NCBI RefSeq assembly: GCF_003049685.1
Contig: NZ_PYSY02000002.1
Location: forward strand, 1-64,000
DNA from: Brucella pituitosa
GTDB lineage: Bacteria > Pseudomonadota > Alphaproteobacteria > Rhizobiales > Rhizobiaceae
DNA length: 64,000 bases
Reading direction: 5' to 3'
Shown here: positions 56,773-64,000 of the stretch, in pieces
How positions within the stretch are numbered: the stretch's first letter is position 1
How the letters are laid out: every line of letters begins with the position of its first letter
Translations under genes and position numbers: made by a program
The notes under the pieces: model-generated
Told to the model about the DNA's origin: nothing
Databases searched by the model: none
The model's input: the letters and a program-made list of their open reading frames with translations, nothing else

Positions 56773-58266
56773 ATGGCCTATTTTCTGACCGCCGATGGAG
56801 GAACGGAAAGTATCCGCGCGCGGGTCTATAATCTTTCAGGCACGTGTCTGGCGAGTGCCGCTGTGCCTTATGAAACGAAATTTTCAAGCGGAGCGCGTGC
56901 GGAACAGAACCCTGAAGACTGGTGGTCTTCGTTCGTTCAGGCTGCACGCAGAGCCATATCAGAATCTGCGATTGATCCGGCCGCAATCGAAGCTATTACG
57001 CTTGCTACGACAAGCTGCACGGTCGTGGCGCTCGATGCGGATGGCAAGCCTCTACGCCCGTCGATCATCTGGATGGATGTGCGTGCGAGCGATGAAGCTG
57101 AAGCAGTACTCGCAACCGGTGATGACGCGCTTCTGGCGAATGGCGGTGGGCGCGGCCCCGTGTCAGCAGAATGGATGATCCCCAAGGCGCTGTGGATCGC
57201 GCGCAATGAGCCGGAAATCTTCGAGAAGGCAGAAACCATCTGCGAATATCAGGATTTCATGACGCTGCGATTGACAGGAGAGAAGGCGGCAAGTCTCAAC
57301 AACGTGTCGTTGCGCTGGCATTATTCGACAGATCGCGGCGGGTTTCCAAAGTCTCTACTCGAGAAGCTGGGCCTTGAAGCGCTGTTGCAGAAATGGCCGT
57401 CACGGGTGGTTGCCCCCGGTGAAGTGATCGCCAATTTGAGTGCAAACGCTGCATCCGAACTGGGACTCTCACAGAAGGTGAAAGTCGTGCAGGGTGGTGC
57501 TGATGCGCTGATTGGCATGATTGGCCTTGGGGTTGCCAAGCCGGGGCAGCTTGCCTTGATAACTGGCTCATCTCACTTGCAGTTCGGTGTTTCAGATAAG
57601 CCCCTCCATGCGCCCGGTATATGGGGCAGTTATCCGGATATGGTCTATCCGAAACGTTATATCATTGAAGGTGGGCAGACATCGACTGGTTCGGTTATTG
57701 CCTGGCTTGGCCGCATGATGAACGGCACAATGGATATAGAAGAGCTGAACCGCAAGGCTGCCGCACTTGAGCCGGGCGCGGATGGGCTTCTGGTGCAAGA
57801 TCATTTTCAGGGCAATCGCACGCCTTATACCGATGCCCTGTCGCGCGGGGCAATTGTTGGCCTGACACTTGCACATGAGCCGCACCATGTTTTCCGTGCC
57901 ATCATGGAAGGCATCAGTTTCGGTACACGCGCGATCCTCGATGCCATGGCGGAAGCCGGTTATAGTGGTCAGGAAATCACGGTCGGCGGCGGGGCAAGTG
58001 CATCACCGCTTTGGCTGCAAATCCACGCCGACACGGCTGGGCTGCCTGTTTGTGTGCCGCAATCACGTGATGCGCCTTCGGTTGGAGCTGCCGTTCTGGC
58101 CGCCCATGGCGCTGGACATTTTGCCAGCATTGACGACGGCATCGCCGCCATGGTCAAGCCGGGCACCCGTATCGAGCCACGTCCGCGTGAGACGGCCATC
58201 TATAACGAGATTTATCAACAATATCGTGCGCTGTATCCAGCTTTGAAGTCGGTTCGGGGTGCCTGA
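56773..58266 (+). CDS. FGGY-family carbohydrate kinase
   Basis: A 497-aa kinase, uninterrupted. N-terminal ATP-binding segment LTADGGTESIRARVYN (in place of the common DxGT), SIIWMDVRASDEAEAV, GGADALIGMIGLG, the FGGY signature region AWLGRMMNG/NRTPYTD and GGGASASPLWLQIHADTAGLPV. Family members phosphorylate pentuloses, polyols, glycerol or AI-2. The exact sugar is unknown. It supplies the phosphorylated compound that the SorC regulator probably senses. Confidence 0.88.
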   Translation: MAYFLTADGGTESIRARVYNLSGTCLASAAVPYETKFSSGARAEQNPEDWWSSFVQAARRAISESAIDPAAIEAITLATTSCTVVALDADGKPLRPSIIWMDVRASDEAEAVLATGDDALLANGGGRGPVSAEWMIPKALWIARNEPEIFEKAETICEYQDFMTLRLTGEKAASLNNVSLRWHYSTDRGGFPKSLLEKLGLEALLQKWPSRVVAPGEVIANLSANAASELGLSQKVKVVQGGADALIGMIGLGVAKPGQLALITGSSHLQFGVSDKPLHAPGIWGSYPDMVYPKRYIIEGGQTSTGSVIAWLGRMMNGTMDIEELNRKAAALEPGADGLLVQDHFQGNRTPYTDALSRGAIVGLTLAHEPHHVFRAIMEGISFGTRAILDAMAEAGYSGQEITVGGGASASPLWLQIHADTAGLPVCVPQSRDAPSVGAAVLAAHGAGHFASIDDGIAAMVKPGTRIEPRPRETAIYNEIYQQYRALYPALKSVRGA

Positions 58267-58288
58267 GGAAGATATTCGGGAGAAGATA

Positions 58289-59059
58289 ATGCTCAAGGAT
58301 TTTCAGCTGACGGGTAAGAGTGCTGTCATTACTGGCGGTGCCAAAGGTATAGGACGGGCTATCGCCGAACTTTTTGTCGAGGCCGGTGCCAATGTTATCA
58401 TCACCGACCGAGATGAGGCTGCGGGTAAGATAGCTGTCGCAGAACTCAACGCCCGGAGAGCCTCGTCAGCGCAATTATATGTGCTCGATGTAACGGACAA
58501 GAATGCTGCCGAACGGGTGGCAGAGGCAATTTCCAACGAGATTGGCGTGCCGGATATTCTTGTCAACAATGCCGGTATTGTTCGAAATGCCGCCGCCAGC
58601 GATGTGACCGAAGATGATTGGCGGGCGGTGATCGACGTCAATCTCAATGGCGTTTTCTACTGCGCACAGGCATTCGGAAAGCGCATGGCTGCGGCGGGTC
58701 GGGGCGCAATCGTCAACATCTCGTCGATGTGCGGGGAGATTGTCGTCTATCCTCAGCCGCAGGTGGCCTACAACGCTGCAAAAGCGGGTGTCAATCTCAT
58801 TACCAAGTCACTGGCTGTTGAATGGGCCAAGCTAGGCGTGCGCGTAAATGCGGTCGCGCCCGGTTACACCGCAACCGAACTGACGCTTGCGGGACGCAGC
58901 AACGGAGAATGGTTTTCGACCTGGCTCGCCATGACGCCCCAAGGGCGGCTCGGTGAACCGCGTGAGATTGCCAATGCCGTTTTGTTTCTTGCATCCGATG
59001 CAGCAAGCTTCGTGACAGGCACAGTGCTGACAGTCGACGGCGGCTATACGGCTCTTTGA
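58289..59059 (+). CDS. Short-chain dehydrogenase/reductase (SDR), copy 1
   Basis: A 256-aa classical SDR. Cofactor motif TGGAKGIGRAIAELF, Asp after beta2 (ITDRDEA) suggesting NAD(H), NNAGIV, Ser in NISSMCGEIVVYPQPQVAY and YNAAKAG. C-terminal TGTVLTVDGGYTAL. ATG at 58289 with GGGAGAAG upstream is chosen over an opening at 58259. Adjacent to the kinase; likely oxidises or reduces a carbon of the imported polyol/sugar. Confidence 0.88.
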   Translation: MLKDFQLTGKSAVITGGAKGIGRAIAELFVEAGANVIITDRDEAAGKIAVAELNARRASSAQLYVLDVTDKNAAERVAEAISNEIGVPDILVNNAGIVRNAAASDVTEDDWRAVIDVNLNGVFYCAQAFGKRMAAAGRGAIVNISSMCGEIVVYPQPQVAYNAAKAGVNLITKSLAVEWAKLGVRVNAVAPGYTATELTLAGRSNGEWFSTWLAMTPQGRLGEPREIANAVLFLASDAASFVTGTVLTVDGGYTAL

Positions 59060-59083
59060 TTTCTGGGATTTCTGGAGGATGAA

Positions 59084-59839
59084 ATGACTGAACAGGCAAA
59101 AATAGCACTCGTCACAGGTGCCAGCCGTGGAATTGGACGTGCAATCGCTATTGGTATGGCCAAACGCGGCTTTGATGTAGCCATCAACGATATCGAACGC
59201 CAGAAGGATGCTTTACAGGATGTGGCGAAGGAAATTGAAGCAGCCGGTTGCCGCGCTTTGACCGTCTATGCGGATGTCAGCTGCAAAACCGACGTTGAAG
59301 CGATGGTGCAAAAGACCGTCGATACTTTTGGTCGTATCGATGCTGTCGTCAACAATGCAGGTATTCTGATTGCCAGCGACGTCGAACATCTCAAGGAAGA
59401 ACATTGGGACAGTGTTCTTGATGTAAATGCCAAGGGTACATTTCTGGTCGTCCAGGCCGTGTTGCCTCACATGAAAAAGCAGAAATACGGTCGCATCGTG
59501 AATATTGCCTCTATCGGTGGCAAGCATGGTGCACCAGAACAGGCGCATTATTCTGCATCAAAAGCTGCGGTCATGGGGTTCACACGCGTATTGGCACAGG
59601 AAGTGGGGACTTTCGGTATTACCGCAAACTGCGTCTGCCCCGGCATCATTTTAACTGACATGGGTCGCGTCAATCTTGACGATGTCGCAATACGCGAGGC
59701 CTGGCAGGAAAAGACCGCCATGCGGCGGATTGGCGACCCTGAAGACGTGATTGGGCCGGTTGTGTTCCTTGCTTCTGATGACGCAGCTTTCGTGACCGGC
59801 CAGAGCCTCAATGTCGATGGCGGTATCGTGCTAAGCTGA
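59084..59839 (+). CDS. Short-chain dehydrogenase/reductase (SDR), copy 2
   Basis: A 251-aa classical SDR. TGASRGIGRAIAIGMAKRG, Asp at INDIERQ (NAD-type), NNAGILI, Ser in IASIGGKHGAPEQAHYSASKA with the Tyr-X3-Lys, and FVTGQSLNVDGGIVLS. GGAGGATG ribosome region immediately upstream. Last gene before a strong terminator. The KHGAPEQAHYSASKA segment resembles polyol/3-ketosugar dehydrogenases in sugar operons. Two SDRs plus a kinase allow a two-step oxidation or an epimerisation via a keto intermediate. Confidence 0.9.
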   Translation: MTEQAKIALVTGASRGIGRAIAIGMAKRGFDVAINDIERQKDALQDVAKEIEAAGCRALTVYADVSCKTDVEAMVQKTVDTFGRIDAVVNNAGILIASDVEHLKEEHWDSVLDVNAKGTFLVVQAVLPHMKKQKYGRIVNIASIGGKHGAPEQAHYSASKAAVMGFTRVLAQEVGTFGITANCVCPGIILTDMGRVNLDDVAIREAWQEKTAMRRIGDPEDVIGPVVFLASDDAAFVTGQSLNVDGGIVLS

Positions 59840-59863
59840 TCATAGTAGTTTTACAACCACGAC

Positions 59864-59900
59864 AAAACGGCCCGCAGTGATACTGGCGGGCCGTTTTCAT
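59864..59900 (+). terminator. Rho-independent terminator of the sugar/dehydrogenase operon
   Basis: AAAACGGCCCGC / GCGGGCCGTTTT, a 12-bp GC-rich stem with T4 at its 3' side, 25 bp after the last SDR stop. Confidence 0.92.
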
Positions 59901-60018
59901 TTGCGATGCGTTTCACAAAACATCGAATAACCTCTTCTGTTTTGCATTAGCCACTTCAAATCTCACTCATTGAGAGATAAATTGTCATGGGTGGCTTCCT
60001 GTTAAATTAGGACAATCG

Positions 60019-61443
60019 ATGGCTTGTAATGATCTTGTGACCTTCGATGTGTGGCAACCTGCGCTGGAGATGCGAAAGGGAACCACCAAACATCGGCTTC
60101 TGACTGAAAAGATCGTTGAGGATATTGAGAAGGGTGTCCTGAAACCTGAGACGCGTATGCCAACGCATCGTGATCTCGCGCACAAGCTCGGGCTTTCGGT
60201 GCAGACGGTCAGTATCAGCTACAAAGAAGCCGAGCGGCGCGGCTATCTGCGTGGCGAAGTCGGCCGGGGAACTTATGTCTGCAATCGCGTGACGGAGCGG
60301 GCGGACCGGTTCATGCTTGATCGGGATCCCAGCGGAACCGCGGATCTGTCGATCATTCGCGCCGTCTATACGGAAGCCCACGAGAATGCCTCGCGTCGCT
60401 TGCTGGAGGAAATGAGCCAGTCGGACAATGCAAGCTTCATGCGTCCGTGTCGTCCAATTGCTGGGCTGGACCGGCATCGTGCTGCCGCACGGGACTGGTT
60501 GCGTGGCCTGTCCGTTGATGTTGATCCGGGTCGCATCATTATTACGAATGGTGCAGCGCATGGACTTTTTCTTGCGGTTGCTGCTGTCGTTCAGCCGGGA
60601 GAGGTAGTGCTTACGGAAAGCCTGACCGATCATGGCATCATCGGTCTTGCCAATGTACTTGGCTTCACGCTGCGTGCGCTGCCGACGGATAGAGAAGGCA
60701 TATTGCCCGATGCCTTTGAAACTGCGTGTAAGGCGGGAGATGTAAGAGCACTGGTGCTCATCCCGACGCTTGGCAATCCGACCAGTCATTTAATGGGAGT
60801 CGAAAGGCGCATTGCTGTCGCGGACATTGCGCGGCGATATGGCGTTTGTGTCATTGAGGATGAAGTCTACAAGCCGATCCTCGAAGAGCCTCTGCCGTCA
60901 ATGCCGGAACTGCTGCCGGAGCTGGGTTTCTTCGTCACAAGCTTCACCAAGACAGTCATGACCGGCTTGCGGACAGGCTATCTTGTGGTGCCAGCGCATT
61001 ATTCTATTCGCGTGACGTCGATTTTGCGCGTCACGAGCTGGAGCGGCGTTAATCTCGTTGCAGAGATGGCCAGCCGCTGGATCGAGGACGGAACGGCGAC
61101 AGAGCTTCTGGATATTCAGCGCAGCGAACTGCGTTCAAGGCAGACATTGGTAGCCGATATTCTTGAGCCTCACATTGCAGGCAGCAATCCGCTGTCGCTT
61201 TGTGCCTGGTTGAAAATCCCGCGCAACTGGTCGGAGGATGGTCTGGTTCGTGCTCTGGCAAGCAAAGGTGTTGCTGTCACACCTTCTGATCCATTCGTGG
61301 CGGGTGGTGAGCGGGGAGATGGCGGCATCCGCATCTGCCTCGGCGGGAGGCTTTCGCGATCTGCCTTGCAGACAGCTCTTGAAACTATTCGCGAAACCTT
61401 CGCGCAACTGCCGCCAGTCTATGACGTCAGTTCTATAGCCTGA
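60019..61443 (+). CDS. MocR/GabR-type PLP-dependent transcriptional regulator
   Basis: A 474-aa fusion of a GntR-type winged HTH and an aminotransferase-like domain. HTH: MPTHRDLAHKLGLSVQTVSISYKEAERRGYL (residues 48-78). PLP domain: NGAAHGLFLAVAAV, LIPTLGNPTSHLMG with Asn253, Asp281 in IEDEVY, and PLP Lys311 in TSFTKTVMTGLRTGY. Such proteins sense amino compounds through PLP. It converges with an Ehu-like importer (gene ends 3 bp apart). The ectoine-utilisation regulator EnuR belongs to this type, so ectoine-like control is possible but unproven. Confidence 0.9.
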   Translation: MACNDLVTFDVWQPALEMRKGTTKHRLLTEKIVEDIEKGVLKPETRMPTHRDLAHKLGLSVQTVSISYKEAERRGYLRGEVGRGTYVCNRVTERADRFMLDRDPSGTADLSIIRAVYTEAHENASRRLLEEMSQSDNASFMRPCRPIAGLDRHRAAARDWLRGLSVDVDPGRIIITNGAAHGLFLAVAAVVQPGEVVLTESLTDHGIIGLANVLGFTLRALPTDREGILPDAFETACKAGDVRALVLIPTLGNPTSHLMGVERRIAVADIARRYGVCVIEDEVYKPILEEPLPSMPELLPELGFFVTSFTKTVMTGLRTGYLVVPAHYSIRVTSILRVTSWSGVNLVAEMASRWIEDGTATELLDIQRSELRSRQTLVADILEPHIAGSNPLSLCAWLKIPRNWSEDGLVRALASKGVAVTPSDPFVAGGERGDGGIRICLGGRLSRSALQTALETIRETFAQLPPVYDVSSIA

Positions 61444-61446
61444 GCG

Positions 61447-62211
61447 CTATAGAACTGATTGCAGAAATTCTTTCGTCCGCTCTTCGGTCGGAGACTGGAA
61501 TATCTGTTCGGGCGTGCCCTGCTCGCAGATGCGTCCTTTGTCGAAAAAACAAACACGATCAGACACTTCACGTGCAAAGCGCATCTCATGGGTGACGAGG
61601 AGCATTGTCAGATCATGTTCTTGTGCGAGACTGCGAATGACCGCCAGAACTTCGCCGACAAGCTGCGGATCAAGTGCCGATGTGGGCTCGTCAAAGAGTA
61701 GAACACGCGGACGCATAGCCAATGAACGCGCAATCGCAACGCGCTGCTGCTGGCCGCCGGAAAGCTGTGAAGGGTAGTGATCTTTCTTGTCTGTCAGGCC
61801 GACAAGAGCAAGAAGATCGAGTGCGCGCGCCTCGGCTTCGTCCCGCTTCATACCGAGAACGTGAACCGGCGCTTCGATGATATTGCGCAGCACAGACATG
61901 TGCGGAAACAGATTGAAGCTCTGGAACACCATGCCGACATGCGCTCTGATTTTACGCAAGTGGGCTTCGCTCGCTTGAAACTGTCCTTTGCCGTTCGGCT
62001 CATGATAGGACATGTCTGCGAGTTCGAGCGTCCCTTCCTGAAATGGCTCCAGCGTCATGAGAATGCGGAGCACGGTCGATTTTCCCGATCCTGATGGACC
62101 GATCAGCGTTACTTTCTCGCCCGTCTTGACCGAGAAATTGAATTGATCCAGCACAGTCAGTGCGCCGAAACGCTTGGATACGTCCTGAAAGCGGATAATT
62201 TCCTGGGTCAT
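61447..62211 (-). CDS. Amino-acid-type ABC transporter ATP-binding protein, EhuA-like
   Basis: A 254-aa ATPase, uninterrupted. Walker [11 protein letters not shown]-loop [12 protein letters not shown], signature [16 protein letters not shown], Walker [14 protein letters not shown], switch His VTHEMRFA. The insertion [14 protein letters not shown] followed by [11 protein letters not shown] is typical of EhuA-like ATPases. The open frame extends upstream to 62883 in the permease region, but ATG 62211 (4-bp overlap with the permease stop) is the credible start. Energises an ectoine/hydroxyectoine-type importer. Confidence 0.87.
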   Translation of the reverse strand: MTQEIIRFQDVSKRFGALTVLDQFNFSVKTGEKVTLIGPSGSGKSTVLRILMTLEPFQEGTLELADMSYHEPNGKGQFQASEAHLRKIRAHVGMVFQSFNLFPHMSVLRNIIEAPVHVLGMKRDEAEARALDLLALVGLTDKKDHYPSQLSGGQQQRVAIARSLAMRPRVLLFDEPTSALDPQLVGEVLAVIRSLAQEHDLTMLLVTHEMRFAREVSDRVCFFDKGRICEQGTPEQIFQSPTEERTKEFLQSVL

Positions 62212-62900
62212 TTGAGAGCGATCCCGTTCTTTGGAAGTGTGCGTTCGAGCAGTCGAATGCCTGCCGAGCAGATAAGTGTCAGGATGAGGAAGATCAGGCC
62301 GACCATCGATAGTGGCACCAGATATTCGAAGGTGCGGTCGCCGATCAGATTGGCGAGGTTCAGCATGTCGACGATACTGACGACAGACAGAACCGGGGTC
62401 TCCTTCAGCATCGAGACAAGGTAGTTGCCCATAGCCGGGATGATCCGGGGTATGGCTTGCGGAATGACGATATCGCGATAGGTGCGCCATGGTGTGAGGT
62501 TCAGCGCACGTGCCGCTTCCCACTGTCCGCGCGGAATGGCCTCTATACCTCCGCGATAAACCTCCGACGTATAGGCCGAATATTGAAGGCCAAGCGCCAG
62601 AGCGCCGGTCAGGAATGCGGGCAGTACGATGCCGTAGACGGGCAAGACGTAATACAGGAAAAACAACTGCACCAGCAGCGGCGTATCGCGCAGAAATTCC
62701 ACAACGACCACCGTTGGCCAGGAAATGATCTTGTACGGGCTGCGGCGCAAAAGCGCGAAAACGAGGCCGAGCACCAGCGCAATCGCGAAGCCGGTGGCTG
62801 CGGCCTTGAGGGTTACTGTGAGGCCAATTCCCAGAATTGGCAGAATGGAAATCGCAAAAGAAAGCGTGGACGAGGTGTCCCATGCATAGCCGTAGATCAT
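62208..62900 (-). CDS. Amino-acid-type ABC transporter permease, EhuD-like
   Basis: A 230-aa permease with about five TM helices. [23 protein letters not shown] loop [19 protein letters not shown], and [25 protein letters not shown] ribosome site just before the ATG at 62900. The start overlaps the upstream permease stop by 4 bp. Similar to the EhuD subunit of rhizobial ectoine transporters. Confidence 0.86.
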   Translation of the reverse strand: MIYGYAWDTSSTLSFAISILPILGIGLTVTLKAAATGFAIALVLGLVFALLRRSPYKIISWPTVVVVEFLRDTPLLVQLFFLYYVLPVYGIVLPAFLTGALALGLQYSAYTSEVYRGGIEAIPRGQWEAARALNLTPWRTYRDIVIPQAIPRIIPAMGNYLVSMLKETPVLSVVSIVDMLNLANLIGDRTFEYLVPLSMVGLIFLILTLICSAGIRLLERTLPKNGIALK

Positions 62901-63556
62901 GCGAAACCTCCTGCCATTGTCTGGCGTTTCAGTCGTCGCTCAAGCCAGCGAATAGCGGAAGCGAGCACCAGAGCCATTGCAAAATAACCGAGTAGTGTCA
63001 GCGAATAGATCGTCACATTGTCGAGCGTCAGATTGCGCAAACGCTGGGCCTGGAAGGTCAGATCGCTGATGGCGATAAGCGAGGCGAGTGCTGTATCTTT
63101 CAGATTATGAATGGCCAGATTGCCGAAAGCCGGCATCATCTCGACGACGGCCTGTGGCAGGACGATATGAAACAATGTGTGGCCTCTGCTGAAGTTGAGG
63201 GCTCTTGCGGCTTCGTGCTGTGCTTCGGGAACAGACTTCAACGCGCCGCGCACCACCTCCGCACCATAGGCACCTATATTGAGACCAAGCCCCATGATGC
63301 CGGTCGTGAGTGGGTCGAACGAAATGCCGATCAGTGGCAGGGCGTAATAAAGCCAGAACAATTGCACGAGCAGTGAAGTACCCCGGAATATCTCGATATA
63401 GATCACCGCAATCGTGGAAAGGATGGGTCCACCCGCAAAACGGGCAATGCCGGCTGCGAACGCCAGCAGAGTGCCGATAGCCATCGAACTGAGGGCAAGA
63501 ACGACGGTGATTTGTGCGCCTTTGAAAAGGGCGGGAAGATACTCCGTCCAGTGCAT
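62897..63556 (-). CDS. Amino-acid-type ABC transporter permease, EhuC-like
   Basis: A 219-aa permease. [26 protein letters not shown] loop [19 protein letters not shown], and [22 protein letters not shown] at 63556 chosen because GGGAGAAG lies about 6 nt upstream; an earlier ATG at 63607 would add an unlikely polar leader. Uninterrupted. Pairs with the downstream permease. Confidence 0.86.
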   Translation of the reverse strand: MHWTEYLPALFKGAQITVVLALSSMAIGTLLAFAAGIARFAGGPILSTIAVIYIEIFRGTSLLVQLFWLYYALPLIGISFDPLTTGIMGLGLNIGAYGAEVVRGALKSVPEAQHEAARALNFSRGHTLFHIVLPQAVVEMMPAFGNLAIHNLKDTALASLIAISDLTFQAQRLRNLTLDNVTIYSLTLLGYFAMALVLASAIRWLERRLKRQTMAGGFA

Positions 63557-63629
63557 ATGGTCTTCTCCCGATAGAGATGAGACAAGGCCCGCCGAACCAA
63601 TCATCATGGCACGGCGGGCGACAAAAGCG

Positions 63630-64000
63630 TTACTTTGCGTTGCAGAGGGTGGCCGTATCGACAGTCCGAGCCGCCTCTACGCTCTCTTCGCTAAGCCCGT
63701 AAGTCATCAGGATTTTGGCGTAGTCATCAGTTTTCTTGAACTCGATGAGTTCCTTATTGAAGGCGTCGTAGAATTCCTTGTCCTCCGGACGGAAGCTGAA
63801 AGCGCCGAAACTGCGTGCAGCTTTGCCATCCACAACCGGGTCGGTAAACGGATGTGCCTGCTCCAGTTCCGGGGAATTCGCAACAAGGTTCGCCACCGTC
63901 AATTCGGTTGCCGCATAAGCATCGGCACGACCGGCCTGTACCGTGGATGGAGCGTCAGCATTGCCCTGAATCATGACGATTTGCGATTCATCGATACCCA
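63630..64000 (-). CDS. Amino-acid-type ABC substrate-binding protein, EhuB-like (partial; 5' end beyond window)
   Basis: The C-terminal ~122 aa of a family 3 binding protein: GRADAYAATELTVANLVANS, FTDPVVDGKAARSFGAFSF, then DAFNKELIEFKKTDDYAKILMTYGL. The N-terminus, signal peptide and most of the ligand lobe lie past the right edge. It leads the operon binding protein, EhuC-like, EhuD-like and EhuA-like. An ectoine/hydroxyectoine ligand is suggested by overall likeness; other polar amino acids are possible. Confidence 0.83.
   Translation of the reverse strand, partial: GIDESQIVMIQGNADAPSTVQAGRADAYAATELTVANLVANSPELEQAHPFTDPVVDGKAARSFGAFSFRPEDKEFYDAFNKELIEFKKTDDYAKILMTYGLSEESVEAARTVDTATLCNAK

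Noticed and set aside
48759..58266. AI-2 (Lsr) uptake system, because SorC regulator, FGGY kinase and sugar ABC importer occur together
   Set aside because: No LsrF/LsrG homologues are present and the operon has a TPP/lipoyl system instead; the shared parts are common to many sugar operons.
62212..62883. Long N-terminal extension of the EhuA-like ATPase
   Set aside because: It is the permease gene in another frame; the ATPase starts at 62211 with a 4-bp overlap.
1..64000. CRISPR arrays, tRNA/rRNA genes, insertion sequences or prophage
   Set aside because: No regularly spaced repeats, cloverleaf-like sequences, transposase-like proteins or terminal repeats were seen on reading the window.

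Overview
The window looks like the accessory, catabolism-rich part of an alphaproteobacterial genome. Protein style, the abundance of ABC uptake systems and IclR/LacI/TetR/SorC regulators, and the absence of rRNA, tRNA or phage genes all suggest Brucellaceae (Ochrobactrum/Brucella) or a close Hyphomicrobiales relative. No CRISPR array, insertion sequence, tRNA or rRNA was seen. It is a chain of regulated uptake-plus-breakdown modules, most with a divergent or leading regulator and a recognisable palindromic operator.

Layout. (1) 1-4.4 kb: a DctB/DctD-like two-component pair on the minus strand, divergent from an alpha-ketoglutarate-type MFS permease that ends at a strong terminator. (2) 4.4-16.8 kb: an IclR regulator divergent from a peptide/amide scavenging operon (M81 metallopeptidase, five-gene Dpp/Opp-type ABC importer, two M20 hydrolases, a penicillin-acylase-family Ntn hydrolase). 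(3) 16.8-26 kb: a secreted hypothetical protein, then an L-idonate/gluconate module with a LacI regulator, polar-amino-acid-type ABC importer, 2-hydroxyacid dehydrogenase, beta-hydroxyacid dehydrogenase, gluconate 5-dehydrogenase and L-idonate 5-dehydrogenase. Three near-identical 16-bp operators tie it together. (4) 26-35.9 kb: a RutR-like TetR regulator divergent from an eight-gene operon: UDG-superfamily protein, GMC oxidoreductase, NIPSNAP protein, BMP/nucleoside-type ABC importer and a TRZ/ATZ-type amidohydrolase. (5) 35.9-47.7 kb: an IclR regulator between two operons that share a 15-bp palindrome. One holds an enoyl-CoA hydratase, polyamine/opine-type ABC importer, acyl-CoA ligase and NAD-binding protein; the other encodes an HcnABC/opine-oxidase-like trimeric flavoenzyme. 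(6) 47.8-59.9 kb: a SorC regulator divergent from a sugar ABC importer, a TPP-dependent E1 alpha/beta pair, a lipoyl-domain/alpha-beta-hydrolase fusion, an AhpD-like protein, an FGGY kinase and two SDRs. (7) 60-64 kb: a MocR-type regulator converging on an Ehu-like (ectoine-type) amino-acid ABC importer whose binding protein runs off the right edge.

The most unusual module is (6). It takes up and phosphorylates or oxidises a sugar-like compound, but where an aldolase would be expected it carries acetoin-dehydrogenase-like components, with an AhpD-type thiol protein in place of a visible E3.

Caveat. About 25 of some 58 genes are interrupted by single-base frame shifts, many at homopolymers, while the flanking coding sequence and catalytic motifs stay intact. 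This is much better explained by sequencing indels than by decay. I therefore give merged gene spans and state where the frame breaks. All functional assignments come from reading translated sequence; no database search was run.
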